Below are positions 34,843-44,464 of a stretch of DNA of 64,000 nt, in pieces (positions within the stretch are counted from its first letter, which is position 1; every line of letters begins with the position of its first letter). The stretch covers positions 62,001-126,000 of the forward strand of contig PQAO01000024.1 of the NCBI GenBank assembly GCA_003104995.1, in the 5' to 3' direction. The notes beneath the pieces were generated by a model. The model had not been told where the DNA came from. It saw nothing but the letters and a program-made list of their open reading frames with translations, and searched no databases. The position numbers were made by a program, and so were the translations under genes. Source of the stretch: Dehalococcoidia bacterium. GTDB taxonomy: Bacteria; Chloroflexota; Dehalococcoidia; Tepidiformales; Tepidiformaceae.

Positions 34843-35700
34843 GTGGCAGTCGAGACCACCTTTTCACGATCTCAGGGGAATGGCGCCCTTGACTGGCTTG
34901 AGGAGTTCGTCGGCGGACCAGCCGTCGCCAAGCTCGGTGACCGCCACCCCTTGACCATCGCGCTACGCGCACGCGAGCGACGAAGCAACGGGGGCATGCT
35001 CACCCTGGCCCAAGAGCGGGCCGTTGCCCTCGTCGAGGGAGCCGCTCTTGCCCTTCGAAGGCATGAAGGCGATTGGACTGATCATACGGACGACCTCAGG
35101 AAACTGCTGACCTCCGAAGGGGATCTCGGAGCCATCATTTTCGAACTAGAGGTCGGAGACTACCTCGAAAGTGCGGCCCCAAGGACTTACCGATGGTCTC
35201 GGTTCGAGGAGGGCGCCCCCGACTGGGTCGACGACGGCGGCGGAGTCGGAGTTGAGTGCCACCGCGCGATGTCCACCACAAAGCTGACGGACTACGGTAA
35301 GACGCTCTCAACCAAGGCAAAGCAGCATCAGAACTGGACTGGCGCTCTGGTCATCGCCCTTGGATTCAACGGGACCGCAACCGCCGAACAAGCCCAGTCC
35401 ATGCACAAAGAGGCCAAGCGGCATCTTCCGTGGATGACCCGGCATCGCGAGGTCTCTGCCGTTTTGATCTTTGGATCTCAGCGAGCCGGCAAGCGAAGGA
35501 CAACCGCCTCCGGAATTCCGGGGCTTGAGTTCCGCGCAGCCCAGGTCATCGAGATCCGGAACCACAACGCGTTCCGCCCAATTCCTCCGGGGCAGCTCGG
35601 GGACGGACCAGAACTGTCGCGGCGCACGTTCCCATCAGCGATGCAGTCGCTGACACAACCGGTCATCCCAGCACCCACCCCAAGGAGACCCCACCCATGA
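34843..35700 (+). CDS. Putative PD-(D/E)XK nuclease-like protein in the heat-shock operon
   Basis: I do not recognise a named family. The 285-residue protein has a helical N-terminal half and a central segment [19 protein letters not shown] (near residues 122-142) that reads like the PD...(D/E)XK core of restriction-type nucleases, with Glu-Cys-His where Glu-x-Lys is usual, so activity may be altered. The GTG start has CGGAGG upstream. Its stop overlaps the clpC ATG (ATGA), and the clpC ribosome-binding site AAGGAG lies inside its 3' end. Composition is less GC-biased than hspR and clpC. Probably acquired defence-type cargo. Confidence 0.75.
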   Translation: MAVETTFSRSQGNGALDWLEEFVGGPAVAKLGDRHPLTIALRARERRSNGGMLTLAQERAVALVEGAALALRRHEGDWTDHTDDLRKLLTSEGDLGAIIFELEVGDYLESAAPRTYRWSRFEEGAPDWVDDGGGVGVECHRAMSTTKLTDYGKTLSTKAKQHQNWTGALVIALGFNGTATAEQAQSMHKEAKRHLPWMTRHREVSAVLIFGSQRAGKRRTTASGIPGLEFRAAQVIEIRNHNAFRPIPPGQLGDGPELSRRTFPSAMQSLTQPVIPAPTPRRPHP

Positions 35701-38180
35701 TGCGACAAGACCGTTTCACCGAGCAGGCCCAACAGGTGCTCGCCAACTCGCAGGAGATCGTGCGCCAGCAGCGCAACTCGCAGTGGGGCGTGCCCCATGT
35801 GCTGGCCGCCCTCGTTACGTTCGAAGGGGGGCTCGCCCAGCAAGTCCTCGAAAAGCTCAACGTCGACATGAACCGCCTGCGCGACCGTGTCGGGAAGGCT
35901 GTCGCCGGCCTGCCGAAGCTCGCCTATGACGTCGTCCAGATCTACACGACCCCCGAAGTCGTGCGGATGCTCGAGGTCGCCAACGCCGAGGCCGAGCGGC
36001 TGAAAGACGACTATGTCGGCGTCGAGCACCTGCTGATCGCCATCGCCGATAACGAAGAGAGCGGGGCGACGCGCCTGCTCGCCGAGTTCAAGGTCAACAA
36101 AGAGAGCATCTACCGCGCGCTGCAGGACATCCGCGGGAAGCAACGCGTGACCAGCCAGACCGCCGAGAGCCGCTACCAGTCGCTTGAGAAGTACTCCACG
36201 GACCTGACGGAGCTGGCGAAGGCCGGCAAGCTCGACCCGGTCATCGGGCGCGACACGGAAGTCCGGCGCGTGATGCAGATCCTCAACCGGCGGACAAAGA
36301 ACAACCCGGTCATCATCGGCGAAGCGGGTGTCGGCAAGACGGCTATCGTCGAAGGGCTCGCCCAGCGCATCGCCGCCGGCGACGTACCCGAGAACCTGCA
36401 GGACAAGCGCGTGCTCTCGCTCGACATGGGCGCACTGGTCGCGGGCTCGAAGTTCCGCGGCGAGTTCGAAGAGCGCCTGAAGGCTGTCATGGACGAGGTG
36501 AAGCAGTCGGAAGGGGAGATCATCCTCTTTATCGACGAGCTGCACACGGTGATGGGCGCAGGCGGGGCGGAGGGCGCGATCGACGCTTCGAACCTGATGA
36601 AGCCGGCGCTGGCCCGGGGCGAACTGCACGCGATCGGCGCGACCACCCTCGACGAATACCGCACGCGCATCGAGAAGGACCCCGCACTGGAGCGGCGGTT
36701 CGCCCCGGTGTACGTCGATGAGCCGAGCGTGGACGACACGATCGCCATCCTCAAGGGCTTGCGTCCCCGTTACGAAGCGCACCACAAGGTGGAGATCACC
36801 GACGACGCGATCGAAGCGGCAGCGCGCCTTTCGAGCCGCTACGTCACCGAGCGGCACCTGCCCGACAAGGCGATCGACCTCATCGACGAGGCAGCGAGCA
36901 AGCACGTCATCGACGCGCAGGCGATGCCGGACAACATCCGTGACCTGCAGCAGGAGCTCGACGAGCTCGCGCTGGAGACCGAGGCGGCCGTCCAGAAGGA
37001 AGACTACGAAGGCGCCGCCCGGATCAAGCAGCGCATCGTGCAGCTCCAGGATGAGTACAACCGGCGCAAGGCGGAGTGGGCCACCGAGCACCCGGAGGTC
37101 GACATGCGCGTCACCGCCGAGGACATCGCCCGGCTCGTTGGCCAGATGACCGGCATCCCGGTGTCGCGCCTCGAAGAGACGGAACAGGACAAGCTCCTGA
37201 AGATGGAGGATTACCTCCACGAGCGCGTCATCGGCCAGGACAAGGCCATCGTGGCCGTCTCCGACGCCATCCGGCGCGCGCGGGCGGGGCTCAAGGACCC
37301 GACCCGGCCAATCGGCTCGTTCATCTTCCTCGGGCCGACGGGCGTCGGGAAGACAGAGCTTGCCAAGACGCTCGCCGAGTACCTGTTCGACGACGAAGAC
37401 GCGATGATCCGGATCGACATGTCGGAGTACCAGGAGCGGCACACGGTGAGCCGCCTGATCGGCGCGCCTCCGGGCTACGTGGGCTACGACGAAGGCGGGA
37501 GCCTGACCGAGGCGGTCCGCCGCCGGCCGTACCGGGTCATCCTCTTCGACGAGATCGAGAAGGCGCACCCGGACGTCTTCAACACGCTCCTCCAGGTGTT
37601 GGACGACGGCCGCCTGACGGACGGCCACGGACGGACCGTGGACTTCCGCAACACAGTCATCATCATGACGAGCAACCTGGGCACGGGGGCGCAGGAGAAG
37701 GCCACCTTCGGCTTCACCCGCCGCAGCGACGACATGACCGACCACGAGCTGCTCCAGGGCTCGATCGAGAAGGCGCTGCGCGAGTTCTTCCGGCCCGAGT
37801 TCCTGAACCGGATCGACGAGATCGTCATCTTCGAGCCGCTGACCCACGCCGAACTGACCCGCATCGTCGACATCCTGGCGGCCGAAGTGCGCGAACGTCT
37901 GAGCGACCGCAAGCTCGACTTCGAGCTCACCCCGGCGGCCATCGCCGAGCTGGTACGCGAGGGCTTCGACCCGACGTACGGCGCGCGGCCCCTGCGGCGC
38001 ACTATTCAGCGCCGGGTGGAGAACGAGCTGGCTCGGCGCGTGCTGGCCGGCGAGTTCCGCGACGGCCAGAAGGTCACGGTCGACTTCCGCGACGGGGCCT
38101 ACGAGTTTACCGTCACTGACTCGCCGGCCGCGGCGGAGAGCGGCGACGTGGTCGAGGGTGAGGTGGTGGAGGTTGGCTAA
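35697..38180 (+). CDS. clpC: ClpC-type AAA+ unfoldase
   Basis: The 827-residue protein has an N-terminal Clp repeat domain (1-145), NBD1 with Walker [14 protein letters not shown], a short middle region with a UVR-like helix ([17 protein letters not shown], near 440) and NBD2 with [13 protein letters not shown]. It lacks the long coiled-coil M domain of ClpB. The segment ATFGFT near residue 680 sits where Clp unfoldases carry the (I/L/V)-G-F loop that docks on ClpP. Both points favour ClpC (protein degradation) over ClpB (disaggregation). Ends before a strong terminator; probably driven by the dnaJ-hspR promoter. Confidence 0.93.
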   Translation: MMRQDRFTEQAQQVLANSQEIVRQQRNSQWGVPHVLAALVTFEGGLAQQVLEKLNVDMNRLRDRVGKAVAGLPKLAYDVVQIYTTPEVVRMLEVANAEAERLKDDYVGVEHLLIAIADNEESGATRLLAEFKVNKESIYRALQDIRGKQRVTSQTAESRYQSLEKYSTDLTELAKAGKLDPVIGRDTEVRRVMQILNRRTKNNPVIIGEAGVGKTAIVEGLAQRIAAGDVPENLQDKRVLSLDMGALVAGSKFRGEFEERLKAVMDEVKQSEGEIILFIDELHTVMGAGGAEGAIDASNLMKPALARGELHAIGATTLDEYRTRIEKDPALERRFAPVYVDEPSVDDTIAILKGLRPRYEAHHKVEITDDAIEAAARLSSRYVTERHLPDKAIDLIDEAASKHVIDAQAMPDNIRDLQQELDELALETEAAVQKEDYEGAARIKQRIVQLQDEYNRRKAEWATEHPEVDMRVTAEDIARLVGQMTGIPVSRLEETEQDKLLKMEDYLHERVIGQDKAIVAVSDAIRRARAGLKDPTRPIGSFIFLGPTGVGKTELAKTLAEYLFDDEDAMIRIDMSEYQERHTVSRLIGAPPGYVGYDEGGSLTEAVRRRPYRVILFDEIEKAHPDVFNTLLQVLDDGRLTDGHGRTVDFRNTVIIMTSNLGTGAQEKATFGFTRRSDDMTDHELLQGSIEKALREFFRPEFLNRIDEIVIFEPLTHAELTRIVDILAAEVRERLSDRKLDFELTPAAIAELVREGFDPTYGARPLRRTIQRRVENELARRVLAGEFRDGQKVTVDFRDGAYEFTVTDSPAAAESGDVVEGEVVEVG

Positions 38181-38208
38181 AGCCGCCCCTCGCGGGGTAC
38201 GAAGTCCG

Positions 38209-38242
38209 AAGGCCGGGTGCGCATCGCCCGGCCTTCTTCTTT
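38209..38242 (+). terminator. Rho-independent terminator after clpC
   Basis: AAGGCCGGG pairs with CCCGGCCTT across a 9-nt loop, followed by CTTCTTT. It closes the heat-shock operon. Confidence 0.85.
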
Positions 38243-38283
38243 CCAGGGGGAACCGGGCGAGGGCGGTGTACGTTGTACTGAGT

Positions 38284-39834
38284 ATGAAGACGGCGATTGT
38301 CGCTGGGATACTGGCGTTGATGCTCGCCGGGTGTTCGGGGGACGACCAGGCACCCGATGTCACGCCTTCGAGCACGGCCACAGCCGCTGCATCTCCCACC
38401 GGTACACCGGATGGCACACCCGATCCGGCATTCCTCGAAGCGGTGCCATCGCCACTTCAGAAGTCGACGCACCAGGCAGGCGAATTGCTCAGCGAGGACA
38501 CCGGGATCGCGTTCATGGACGCCGCCAGCGGCGCCATCGAGTTCTGGTCGCTGGTCGACCCTGCGGGCGCGCAAGAGTGGCCCCAGCTCTCGCCCACCAG
38601 GGATGGCAAGCTCCTCGTCCTTCACCGCGGCAACTCGCCAGCCCGCCACTACGTTATCCGGAGGGACACGGGGGCAGCGTACGAACTGAAGGGCGGCTGG
38701 GCGCCCGACACGTCGATCGGTTTCGGCGACGTGATTGGCGTATGGAAGGGCACCGACTACGCCACGCTGGGGCTGCTCGATCTCGCCAGCGGCACCATGA
38801 CCCGGACGGGAATCACGCGGGATGGGCGCTCCAACTCGAGTCTTACTTCGAGCCCTGATGGCACCGTATTCGTCTTTGGCAACGGGTCCGAGTTCGTCCT
38901 GGTTAGCGCGAAAACCGGCGCATCGAGGCTCGTGAAGGACGGACTCTACAACCACCTGGTGTCGCCATTGCCGCATGGCAGGGGGTTCGCGGTCGGCCCG
39001 GAGGGCCCGGGTGAATCGTTGAACTTCGACTGGGACGGCAACCCGCTCCCACCCGGCAATGCCTTCGGGCTGTCTCCGGACGGCTCGCTGCGCGCCATCC
39101 CCGGTTCCCCCGGTCGGCTCGCCAGCTACGGGATGGGAGCGTTCCCGGTGATCGACACGATCACCATCGTCGATGCGGCGACGGGCGTGCCGCGAGTCCG
39201 GTTCCTGGGCGCCTCGTTCCATGGTTGGGCGGCGGATAACTACACGCTGATGGTCGGCGGCGAGGACGGCGGGGAGCGGATCATCGACATCGACGGCCGA
39301 GAGATTGCCCGCGTTCCCTTCCCGGGCCTCGTGCAGGGCGGCACACAGTTTTCCCCGGTGGACGCATCGCTCGTCATCACGAACCGGGCAATCCTGGATC
39401 TCCAGAGCGGCCGGAAGCTGGAGCTCGTCGTTGGCAACAATATCTCGACCTCCGGCAGATGGAACGCGGATGGCACGGAGGTGGCGTTCTGGATCTTCCC
39501 GACGCCGGGCAAGGGCGGCGGCGTGCCGGTGCAGCTCCTGCCGCTGAAATACCAGGAGGCCCCGTTCACCGGCGAAGTGGCTTTGAAGGTGTCGGCGGGA
39601 GGGGACTGCCTCAACCTTCGCGATGCCCCCGAAGCGGCAGCCACGGTGATCGCCTGCCTGGTTGACGGCACGCGGCTCACGTTCGAGACCGTCCTCCTGA
39701 CGACGAACCCGAAGGAACCACCACACGAGTTCATCGGCCAACGGAGCGAGGACTCGAGCATCTGGCTGCATGTGAAGACGGGAGACGGACGGACCGGCTG
39801 GGTGAATGCCACGTACGTGGCATGGGTAGACTGA
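38284..39834 (+). CDS. Lipoprotein with beta-propeller-like domain and SH3b domain
   Basis: The 516-residue protein has a lipobox LAGC (Cys at about 17), a Thr/Ser/Pro linker with GTPDGTPDP, and a large domain of repeated short beta units (WPQLSPTRDGKLLVLH, LTSSPDGTVFVFGNG, FGLSPDGSLRAI), as in WD40/TolB-type propellers. The last 80 residues form a bacterial SH3 domain (CLNLRDAPEAAATVIACL, WLHVKTGDGRTGWV), which often binds peptidoglycan. The ATG follows TACGTT/TACTGA without an RBS. It likely acts on the outer membrane-proximal face; function unknown. Confidence 0.85.
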   Translation: MKTAIVAGILALMLAGCSGDDQAPDVTPSSTATAAASPTGTPDGTPDPAFLEAVPSPLQKSTHQAGELLSEDTGIAFMDAASGAIEFWSLVDPAGAQEWPQLSPTRDGKLLVLHRGNSPARHYVIRRDTGAAYELKGGWAPDTSIGFGDVIGVWKGTDYATLGLLDLASGTMTRTGITRDGRSNSSLTSSPDGTVFVFGNGSEFVLVSAKTGASRLVKDGLYNHLVSPLPHGRGFAVGPEGPGESLNFDWDGNPLPPGNAFGLSPDGSLRAIPGSPGRLASYGMGAFPVIDTITIVDAATGVPRVRFLGASFHGWAADNYTLMVGGEDGGERIIDIDGREIARVPFPGLVQGGTQFSPVDASLVITNRAILDLQSGRKLELVVGNNISTSGRWNADGTEVAFWIFPTPGKGGGVPVQLLPLKYQEAPFTGEVALKVSAGGDCLNLRDAPEAAATVIACLVDGTRLTFETVLLTTNPKEPPHEFIGQRSEDSSIWLHVKTGDGRTGWVNATYVAWVD

Positions 39835-39900
39835 CCTCGCCATTTGTCGAGCGGCACACGTGCGGTACGCTGGAAGCTCACCCTCAATCACAGGAATCGA

Positions 39901-40206
39901 GTGCCCATGCCCGTCATCTCTTATTTCCCCATCTCGCTCCCGCCCGAGGCCCGCGCCGGTTTCGAACAGACCTGGAAGTCGCGCGTCGGCGCGGTCGATA
40001 CCTTCCCGGGCTTCATCAGCACCGAGCTCTTGGCCCTGCCCGACCGGGGCGAATACGTGGTGCTCAGCCGCTTCGAGGACGAGAAGTCGTTCGAGGCCTG
40101 GATCACCTCGGACAACTTCACGAAGGGCCACCGGGGCGAGAGCTACGACAGTTACAAGGACAACCCGGCGATGAAAAGCCACAAGCTCTTCGAGGTGCTG
40201 GGCTAA
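39901..40206 (+). CDS. Antibiotic-biosynthesis-monooxygenase (ABM) domain protein
   Basis: About 101 residues forming one ferredoxin-like ABM domain: ISYFPISLPPEARAGFEQTWKSRVG, FPGFISTELLAL, GEYVVLSRFEDEKSFEAWI. Members include small monooxygenases and heme-degrading proteins that work without cofactors as dimers. The GTG is favoured by AGGA 5 nt upstream; an ATG two codons later is possible. Heme-contact residues cannot be judged by eye. It is followed by the second GAGGCGC-type inverted repeat. Confidence 0.83.
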   Translation: MPMPVISYFPISLPPEARAGFEQTWKSRVGAVDTFPGFISTELLALPDRGEYVVLSRFEDEKSFEAWITSDNFTKGHRGESYDSYKDNPAMKSHKLFEVLG

Positions 40207-40253
40207 CCGCCAGGACGCCAGGGGCGCCGGGGGCGCGCTATGGCCAACAGGTT

Positions 40254-40320
40254 GAACACAGAGGCGCGGAGGCGCAGAGGATCCTCAAAGAGACCCTCCG
40301 CGCCTCCGCGCCTCGTTGTT
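40254..40320. repeat. Inverted-repeat element, GAGGCGC-type, copy 2
   Basis: The arms GAGGCGCGGAGGCGC and the matching GCGCCTCCGCGCCTC are about 20 bp each, with a 15-bp loop. Again the element lies between convergent genes (ABM protein and a lipoprotein). Sequence AACAC(A/G)GAGGCGC is shared with copy 1 at 1989-2066. Confidence 0.8.
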
Positions 40321-40345
40321 GGGCTTCGTTGCCGCCCGGTAGGGG

Positions 40346-41089
40346 TTAGCCGATGAGCGGGTAGGGCGGCTCGAAGAGCTTGCCGTCGACCTTCGTCGAG
40401 ATCTCCGTCGCCTTGAACTTGGTCGACGTGCTGTCGATGAGGGTGAGGATTCCCTCGCCCTTATCGATGCAGAAGAGGCCCTCCTCCTCCGTGTCCGGGA
40501 ACTTGCCCTCGAAGCAGCGCGAGTCGCGGCCGGCGATCTTCTGGCCGGAGACTTCCTTGATGTCCTTGTCCTCTCTCACCCGCGCGAGCACGCGTTTGAC
40601 GTCGAACAGGGTGAAGTTGTCCCCCAGGCCACCGGTGGCGCCGGACTTCAGGCACTGGCCCGAATCCCCGGACTTGAAGCAGGTGAACGAGCTCGTCCCG
40701 TCCTCGATGAGGATGAGCTCTTCGAACTCCGCGTTGTCGCCGAGGGAGATTTCCATGCGGGACTTGGGCGGCTCCTGGGCGAAGGTGACCGAGCCCTGCT
40801 GGGTCTTGCCATCATTGACGATCTCGATCTCGTAGGTCACGAGGTAAGTCTTGTCCGAGGCGTCGGCCAGGAGGTCGGAGAAGTCATCGTCGCCGCCGTC
40901 CGCGCCCCGGGTCGCGGTAGCGTCGCTGCCACCGTTACCGCCCGAGGGTGTTTGCCCCGTGGTTGTCTGGGTGGCGTCTGCGCCGCCGTTACCGTTCGCG
41001 TCGTCTCCCTTGTCATCGTCGTCGCCGCCACATGCCGCGGCGGTGAGCATCGCGGCAAGGGCCGCGGCCATCAAGAATCGAAACTTCAC
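40346..41089 (-). CDS. Putative lipoprotein with acidic linker
   Basis: The 247-residue protein has a lipoprotein signal (FLMAAALAAMLTAAAC) followed by an Asp/Gly/Asn/Thr-rich low-complexity linker (about 20-65) and a beta-rich domain with YLVTYEIEIVNDGKTQQGSVTFAQ. Four cysteines (FTCFKSGDSGQC, RCFEGK, FCIDKG) suggest two disulfides. The pattern is compatible with a LolA/LppX-like lipid-binding half-barrel, but this is a guess. The GTG start has GGAGGG just upstream. It is divergent from the esterase at 41.3 kb. Confidence 0.82.
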   Translation of the reverse strand: MKFRFLMAAALAAMLTAAACGGDDDDKGDDANGNGGADATQTTTGQTPSGGNGGSDATATRGADGGDDDFSDLLADASDKTYLVTYEIEIVNDGKTQQGSVTFAQEPPKSRMEISLGDNAEFEELILIEDGTSSFTCFKSGDSGQCLKSGATGGLGDNFTLFDVKRVLARVREDKDIKEVSGQKIAGRDSRCFEGKFPDTEEEGLFCIDKGEGILTLIDSTSTKFKATEISTKVDGKLFEPPYPLIG

Positions 41090-41280
41090 GTTCCCTCCCA
41101 TCCCCTGTCGCAGGGGTCCAGCCCATTGTGGGACGGCGTTGGCTGCGAGCCAGCAGCCTGGTTCACAGAAGGGCAAGGCATCTTCACCTGGCATCCGGTC
41201 CACGGGAGACCCCATCCCGAACACGGTTCGCACCGGTTATAGTTTGCGTCCAGCGAAATACCTACCGGAGTGCCCCCACC

Positions 41281-42450
41281 TTGACCACCCTTGAGACAGC
41301 CCTGAACAGCAAGGTCCACCAGTTGCTTCTCGACCAGATCGCGCGCGGAATGCAGCTCGGGTCGCAGGTCTGCGCCTACCGCTACGGCGAGAAGATCGTC
41401 GATACCCGGGCCGGGCAGATGGGGCCCCAGGACTCCCGGCCGGTGGCGGCGGATACCCTGTTCAACAGCTTTTCGACCACGAAAGGGGTTGCCGCCACCG
41501 CCCTGCATATCCTCGCCGACCGGGGCATCATCGAATATGAGCAGCCGGTGGCGAAGTACTGGCCGGGCTTCGCGAAGAACGGCAAGGGGAAGATCACCGT
41601 CGCCCAGGCGATGAGCCACCAGGCGGGCCTCCACGCGATGCCGGAAGACCCGGTGTTCGCGAGGACGCTGCTGAACTGGGAGAACGGCCTGGCCTACATC
41701 GAGAACGGCACCCCCGCGTGGGAACCTGGCACGGCGACCGGCTACCACGCGGTGACCTTCGCCTGGGTCGCGGGGGGCATCATCCAGCACGCCAGCGGAC
41801 GCCACATCAAGGAAGTCCTGGCCGAGGACATCGCCGGGCCGCTCGGCTGCGGCGGCGAGATGTTCATCGGCATCCCGGACGGCGTGGAAGAACGGCTGGC
41901 GACGCTCCAGACCGCCGAAGAACAGACCACCGGGGGCGGCGCGCGCAGGCCGCAGATGCAGATCCCGCCCGACCACGACTTCTTCAAGGCGATGCGGCCC
42001 AACCTGGGCTGGAACTTCAACGACATGGAAGTGCGGAAGGCCTGTATCCCCTCGGCGAACGGGCACTTCAGCGCACGCGCGCTCGCCCGGATGTATGGCG
42101 CGCTGGCCAACGGCGGCCAGGTCGACGGCGTGCGCCTGATGTCCGCGGAACGCATCCCGCTGATGACCACCGTCCAGGTGGACACGCCCGACCGCGTCAT
42201 TGTGATGCCGCTTGTGAAGAGCATCGGTTTTTTCAACGGCGGCAAGACGATGGGGATGCATGGCGCGACGGGCCCGCGGCGGACCGCCTTCGGCCACCCC
42301 GGCGCGGGCGGCTCCATCGCATTTGCCGACCCGGAGGTTGGGCTCTCGGTCGCGGTTACCATCAACAAGATGCAGACGACCCTCCAGGCTGAAGGGCCGA
42401 CGTTCGAGGTGTGCGAGCTCATCCGCAACGAGCTGGGCGTCAACCAGTAG
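41281..42450 (+). CDS. Serine hydrolase, class C beta-lactamase/esterase family (1)
   Basis: The 389-residue enzyme has the SxxK nucleophile motif SFSTTKG (about residues 61-67), a Tyr motif YHAVTF in place of YxN, and a late HPGAGGS that replaces KTG. This combination is usual for EstB-type esterases rather than true beta-lactamases. No signal peptide is visible, so it should be cytoplasmic. TTG start, with CCGGAG about 10 nt upstream. Substrate unknown; a second member lies at 46.7 kb. Confidence 0.9.
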   Translation: MTTLETALNSKVHQLLLDQIARGMQLGSQVCAYRYGEKIVDTRAGQMGPQDSRPVAADTLFNSFSTTKGVAATALHILADRGIIEYEQPVAKYWPGFAKNGKGKITVAQAMSHQAGLHAMPEDPVFARTLLNWENGLAYIENGTPAWEPGTATGYHAVTFAWVAGGIIQHASGRHIKEVLAEDIAGPLGCGGEMFIGIPDGVEERLATLQTAEEQTTGGGARRPQMQIPPDHDFFKAMRPNLGWNFNDMEVRKACIPSANGHFSARALARMYGALANGGQVDGVRLMSAERIPLMTTVQVDTPDRVIVMPLVKSIGFFNGGKTMGMHGATGPRRTAFGHPGAGGSIAFADPEVGLSVAVTINKMQTTLQAEGPTFEVCELIRNELGVNQ

Positions 42451-42483
42451 CCGGCAAAGACGGAGCGGAGCGCGGCCGCCGGG

Positions 42484-42489
42484 TAGAAT
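42484..42489 (+). promoter_or_regulatory. Leaderless -10 box of the HAD gene
   Basis: TAGAAT ends 6 nt before the ATG, with only TGGGAT between and no ribosome-binding site. Confidence 0.5.
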
Positions 42490-42495
42490 TGGGAT

Positions 42496-43131
42496 ATGAC
42501 CCAGTTGCAGGCCGCCATCTTCGACATCGGCGGGGTGCTGACGCACTCGCCCGTTACCCGGATCAAGGACTTCTGCCGCGAATACGGCATCCCCGACGAA
42601 GTCCGCGTCGCCATCTTCGGACCGGAGGACGGGCCGTGGTCGCGCTTTGAACGGAGCGAGCTGACGCCCGCGGGCTTCGCCGGCGAATTCGACCGCCAGA
42701 TCGAGCCGGCGGGGACGGCCACCAGCGGGCGCTACTTCCTTGAGTGGTTCTTCCAGGGCTTTGGCGAGCGCCCGGAGATGGTGGCGGTGGTGAAGCACCT
42801 GCGGGGGCGGGTAAAGCTCGGGAGCATCACGAACAACGTCGCGCGCGAGGAGCCGGCCCAGCGCCGCACCTCCGGGATCGACGTCCACAGCCTGTTCGAC
42901 ATCGTGGTCGAGTCGGCGATTGTGGGTGTCCGGAAGCCGGAGCCGCGGATCTATCAGATCGCCTGCGAGCACCTGGGGATCGAACCGCACCAGGCGGTGT
43001 TCCTCGACGACATGGGGGCGAACCTGAAGGGCGCGAAGGCCCTCGGCATGCGCACGATCAAGGTCGACCACACCACCAGCGCGATCGACGAACTGGAAGA
43101 AGCGCTGGGGATACCGCTGCCGCGGCTGTAG
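42496..43131 (+). CDS. HAD-IA family hydrolase
   Basis: The 211-residue protein begins with the nucleophile motif AIFDIGGVLTHSP (Asp10) and ends with motif IV VFLDDMGANLKGAKALGM. Motif II is SITNNVA and the conserved Lys is in VGVRKPEPRIY. The DxGGV form, with Gly in place of the second Asp of phosphatases, is seen in epoxide-hydrolase N-domain-like and dehalogenase-like members. The cap is the small helical C1 type. Substrate unknown. Confidence 0.9.
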   Translation: MTQLQAAIFDIGGVLTHSPVTRIKDFCREYGIPDEVRVAIFGPEDGPWSRFERSELTPAGFAGEFDRQIEPAGTATSGRYFLEWFFQGFGERPEMVAVVKHLRGRVKLGSITNNVAREEPAQRRTSGIDVHSLFDIVVESAIVGVRKPEPRIYQIACEHLGIEPHQAVFLDDMGANLKGAKALGMRTIKVDHTTSAIDELEEALGIPLPRL

Positions 43132-43205
43132 GCGCCGGCATACGGCACGATTCGAAATCCGATACCCTTCCGCCTCAGGCCAAGAAACAGGAGCGACTCG
43201 ACGGC

Positions 43206-44447
43206 ATGGAACAGTGGGAACTCGACCTCATCGCAAAGGTGCGTGACCTCGCCCGCGGGCCCTGGACCGAACGCGCCGCCCGCTACGACCGCGAGGGCTC
43301 CTTCCCTCGCGAGAACCTGGACGAACTCCAGGCGCTCAAGGTCCCCCAGATGGCGCTCGCGCCCGCGATCGGCGGCCTCGGTATCAGCGCCGAAGCCCAG
43401 ATGCGCGTGATGGAAGAGGTGGCCTACGGCGACGGCTCGACGGCGGTCGCGCTCAACATGCACGTCCTCGTCGCCAGTTTTCTCGAGTCGATGCCGCCCT
43501 TCGCCCGCCGTGATGCGGTCCTCAAGGACATGGGCCAGGACGGCGCGCTCATCTGCGGGCCCGGCTCGGTGCCCACGGGTGAGGTCGACAACCGCAAGGC
43601 CGGCTTCCACTTCACCGAAGACGGCGACTTTGTGGTCGGCTCGGGCAAGGCGGGGTTCGCGAGCATGAGCGAGGGTGCGAAGTACGCGCTCATGGGCGGC
43701 CAGATCGACCGTGGCGAAGGCAACGAGCCCGACGTGGTCCTGAGCATTCCCGAGCTGAGCACGCCGGGCATTACCAACCTCATGAACTGGGACTCCATGG
43801 GCCTGCGGGCAACATCGAGCCACGACATCGTGGCCGAGAACATGCGCCTGCCGAAGTCCGAGGTGCTGATTATCCCGGCGGCGATGCTGCGGATGGTGCT
43901 GCAGGCCCAGGCGAACGTCGTGAACGTGCAGACGCAGATGCGGGCACGGGGCGCGCTCGGCATCCTGGCCATCTGGCTCGGGCTGGGCCAGGCGGCATTC
44001 GACTTCACCATCGACTACGTGAAGGAGCGCCACGGCTACCTGGCCGGCCCCACGGCCAGCGTCGGTGGCGCGCAGGTGGGCTACCGCGCCGACCAGCCCT
44101 GGGCCCAGTTTGGCATCGGCAACATGGAACACTGGCTCGAAACGGGGCGGATCGTGCTCTACGACACCATCCGCCGGCTGGAGACGCCGTTCGAAAGCTC
44201 GCAGGCGTTCACGCGCCACCTGGTCCGCACCGTCTACCATCTCCGCCGCATGAGCGAGGAGGTCTCGGCGGGTGCGATGCGCGTGTGCGGGGCCCACGCC
44301 TACGTGCGCAACCGCCCGCTCGAACGGATCTACCGCGACATGGTCGGCGGCAACGTGATGGCCTGGAAGACGGATGAACTGCTGCACTCGCTCGGGCTTT
44401 CGGCCCTCGGGCGGGAGATCACGTTTGTCGGCCCGGCCGGGACGTAG
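43206..44447 (+). CDS. Acyl-CoA dehydrogenase family protein (1)
   Basis: The 413-residue flavoprotein has the all-alpha N-domain (FPRENLDELQALKVPQMALAP, GISAEAQMRVMEEVAYGDGS), the FAD-binding middle beta-domain (GFHFTEDGDFVVGSGKAGFAS) and the C-terminal helical domain with the typical ACAD ending AHAYVRNRPLERIYRDMVGG. It should oxidise an acyl-CoA at alpha-beta with FAD, but the catalytic Glu is not clear by eye. AGGAG is upstream of the ATG. The SDR follows 17 bp later. A related gene lies at 58 kb. Confidence 0.9.
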   Translation: MEQWELDLIAKVRDLARGPWTERAARYDREGSFPRENLDELQALKVPQMALAPAIGGLGISAEAQMRVMEEVAYGDGSTAVALNMHVLVASFLESMPPFARRDAVLKDMGQDGALICGPGSVPTGEVDNRKAGFHFTEDGDFVVGSGKAGFASMSEGAKYALMGGQIDRGEGNEPDVVLSIPELSTPGITNLMNWDSMGLRATSSHDIVAENMRLPKSEVLIIPAAMLRMVLQAQANVVNVQTQMRARGALGILAIWLGLGQAAFDFTIDYVKERHGYLAGPTASVGGAQVGYRADQPWAQFGIGNMEHWLETGRIVLYDTIRRLETPFESSQAFTRHLVRTVYHLRRMSEEVSAGAMRVCGAHAYVRNRPLERIYRDMVGGNVMAWKTDELLHSLGLSALGREITFVGPAGT

Positions 44448-44464
44448 GCGCGGGAGGGATGTAA

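Noticed and set aside
35478-38417. A 979-codon open frame antisense to clpC
   Set aside because: It lies opposite a clear AAA+ gene in GC-rich DNA, where antisense frames stay open by codon bias; its product is low-complexity and matches no fold.
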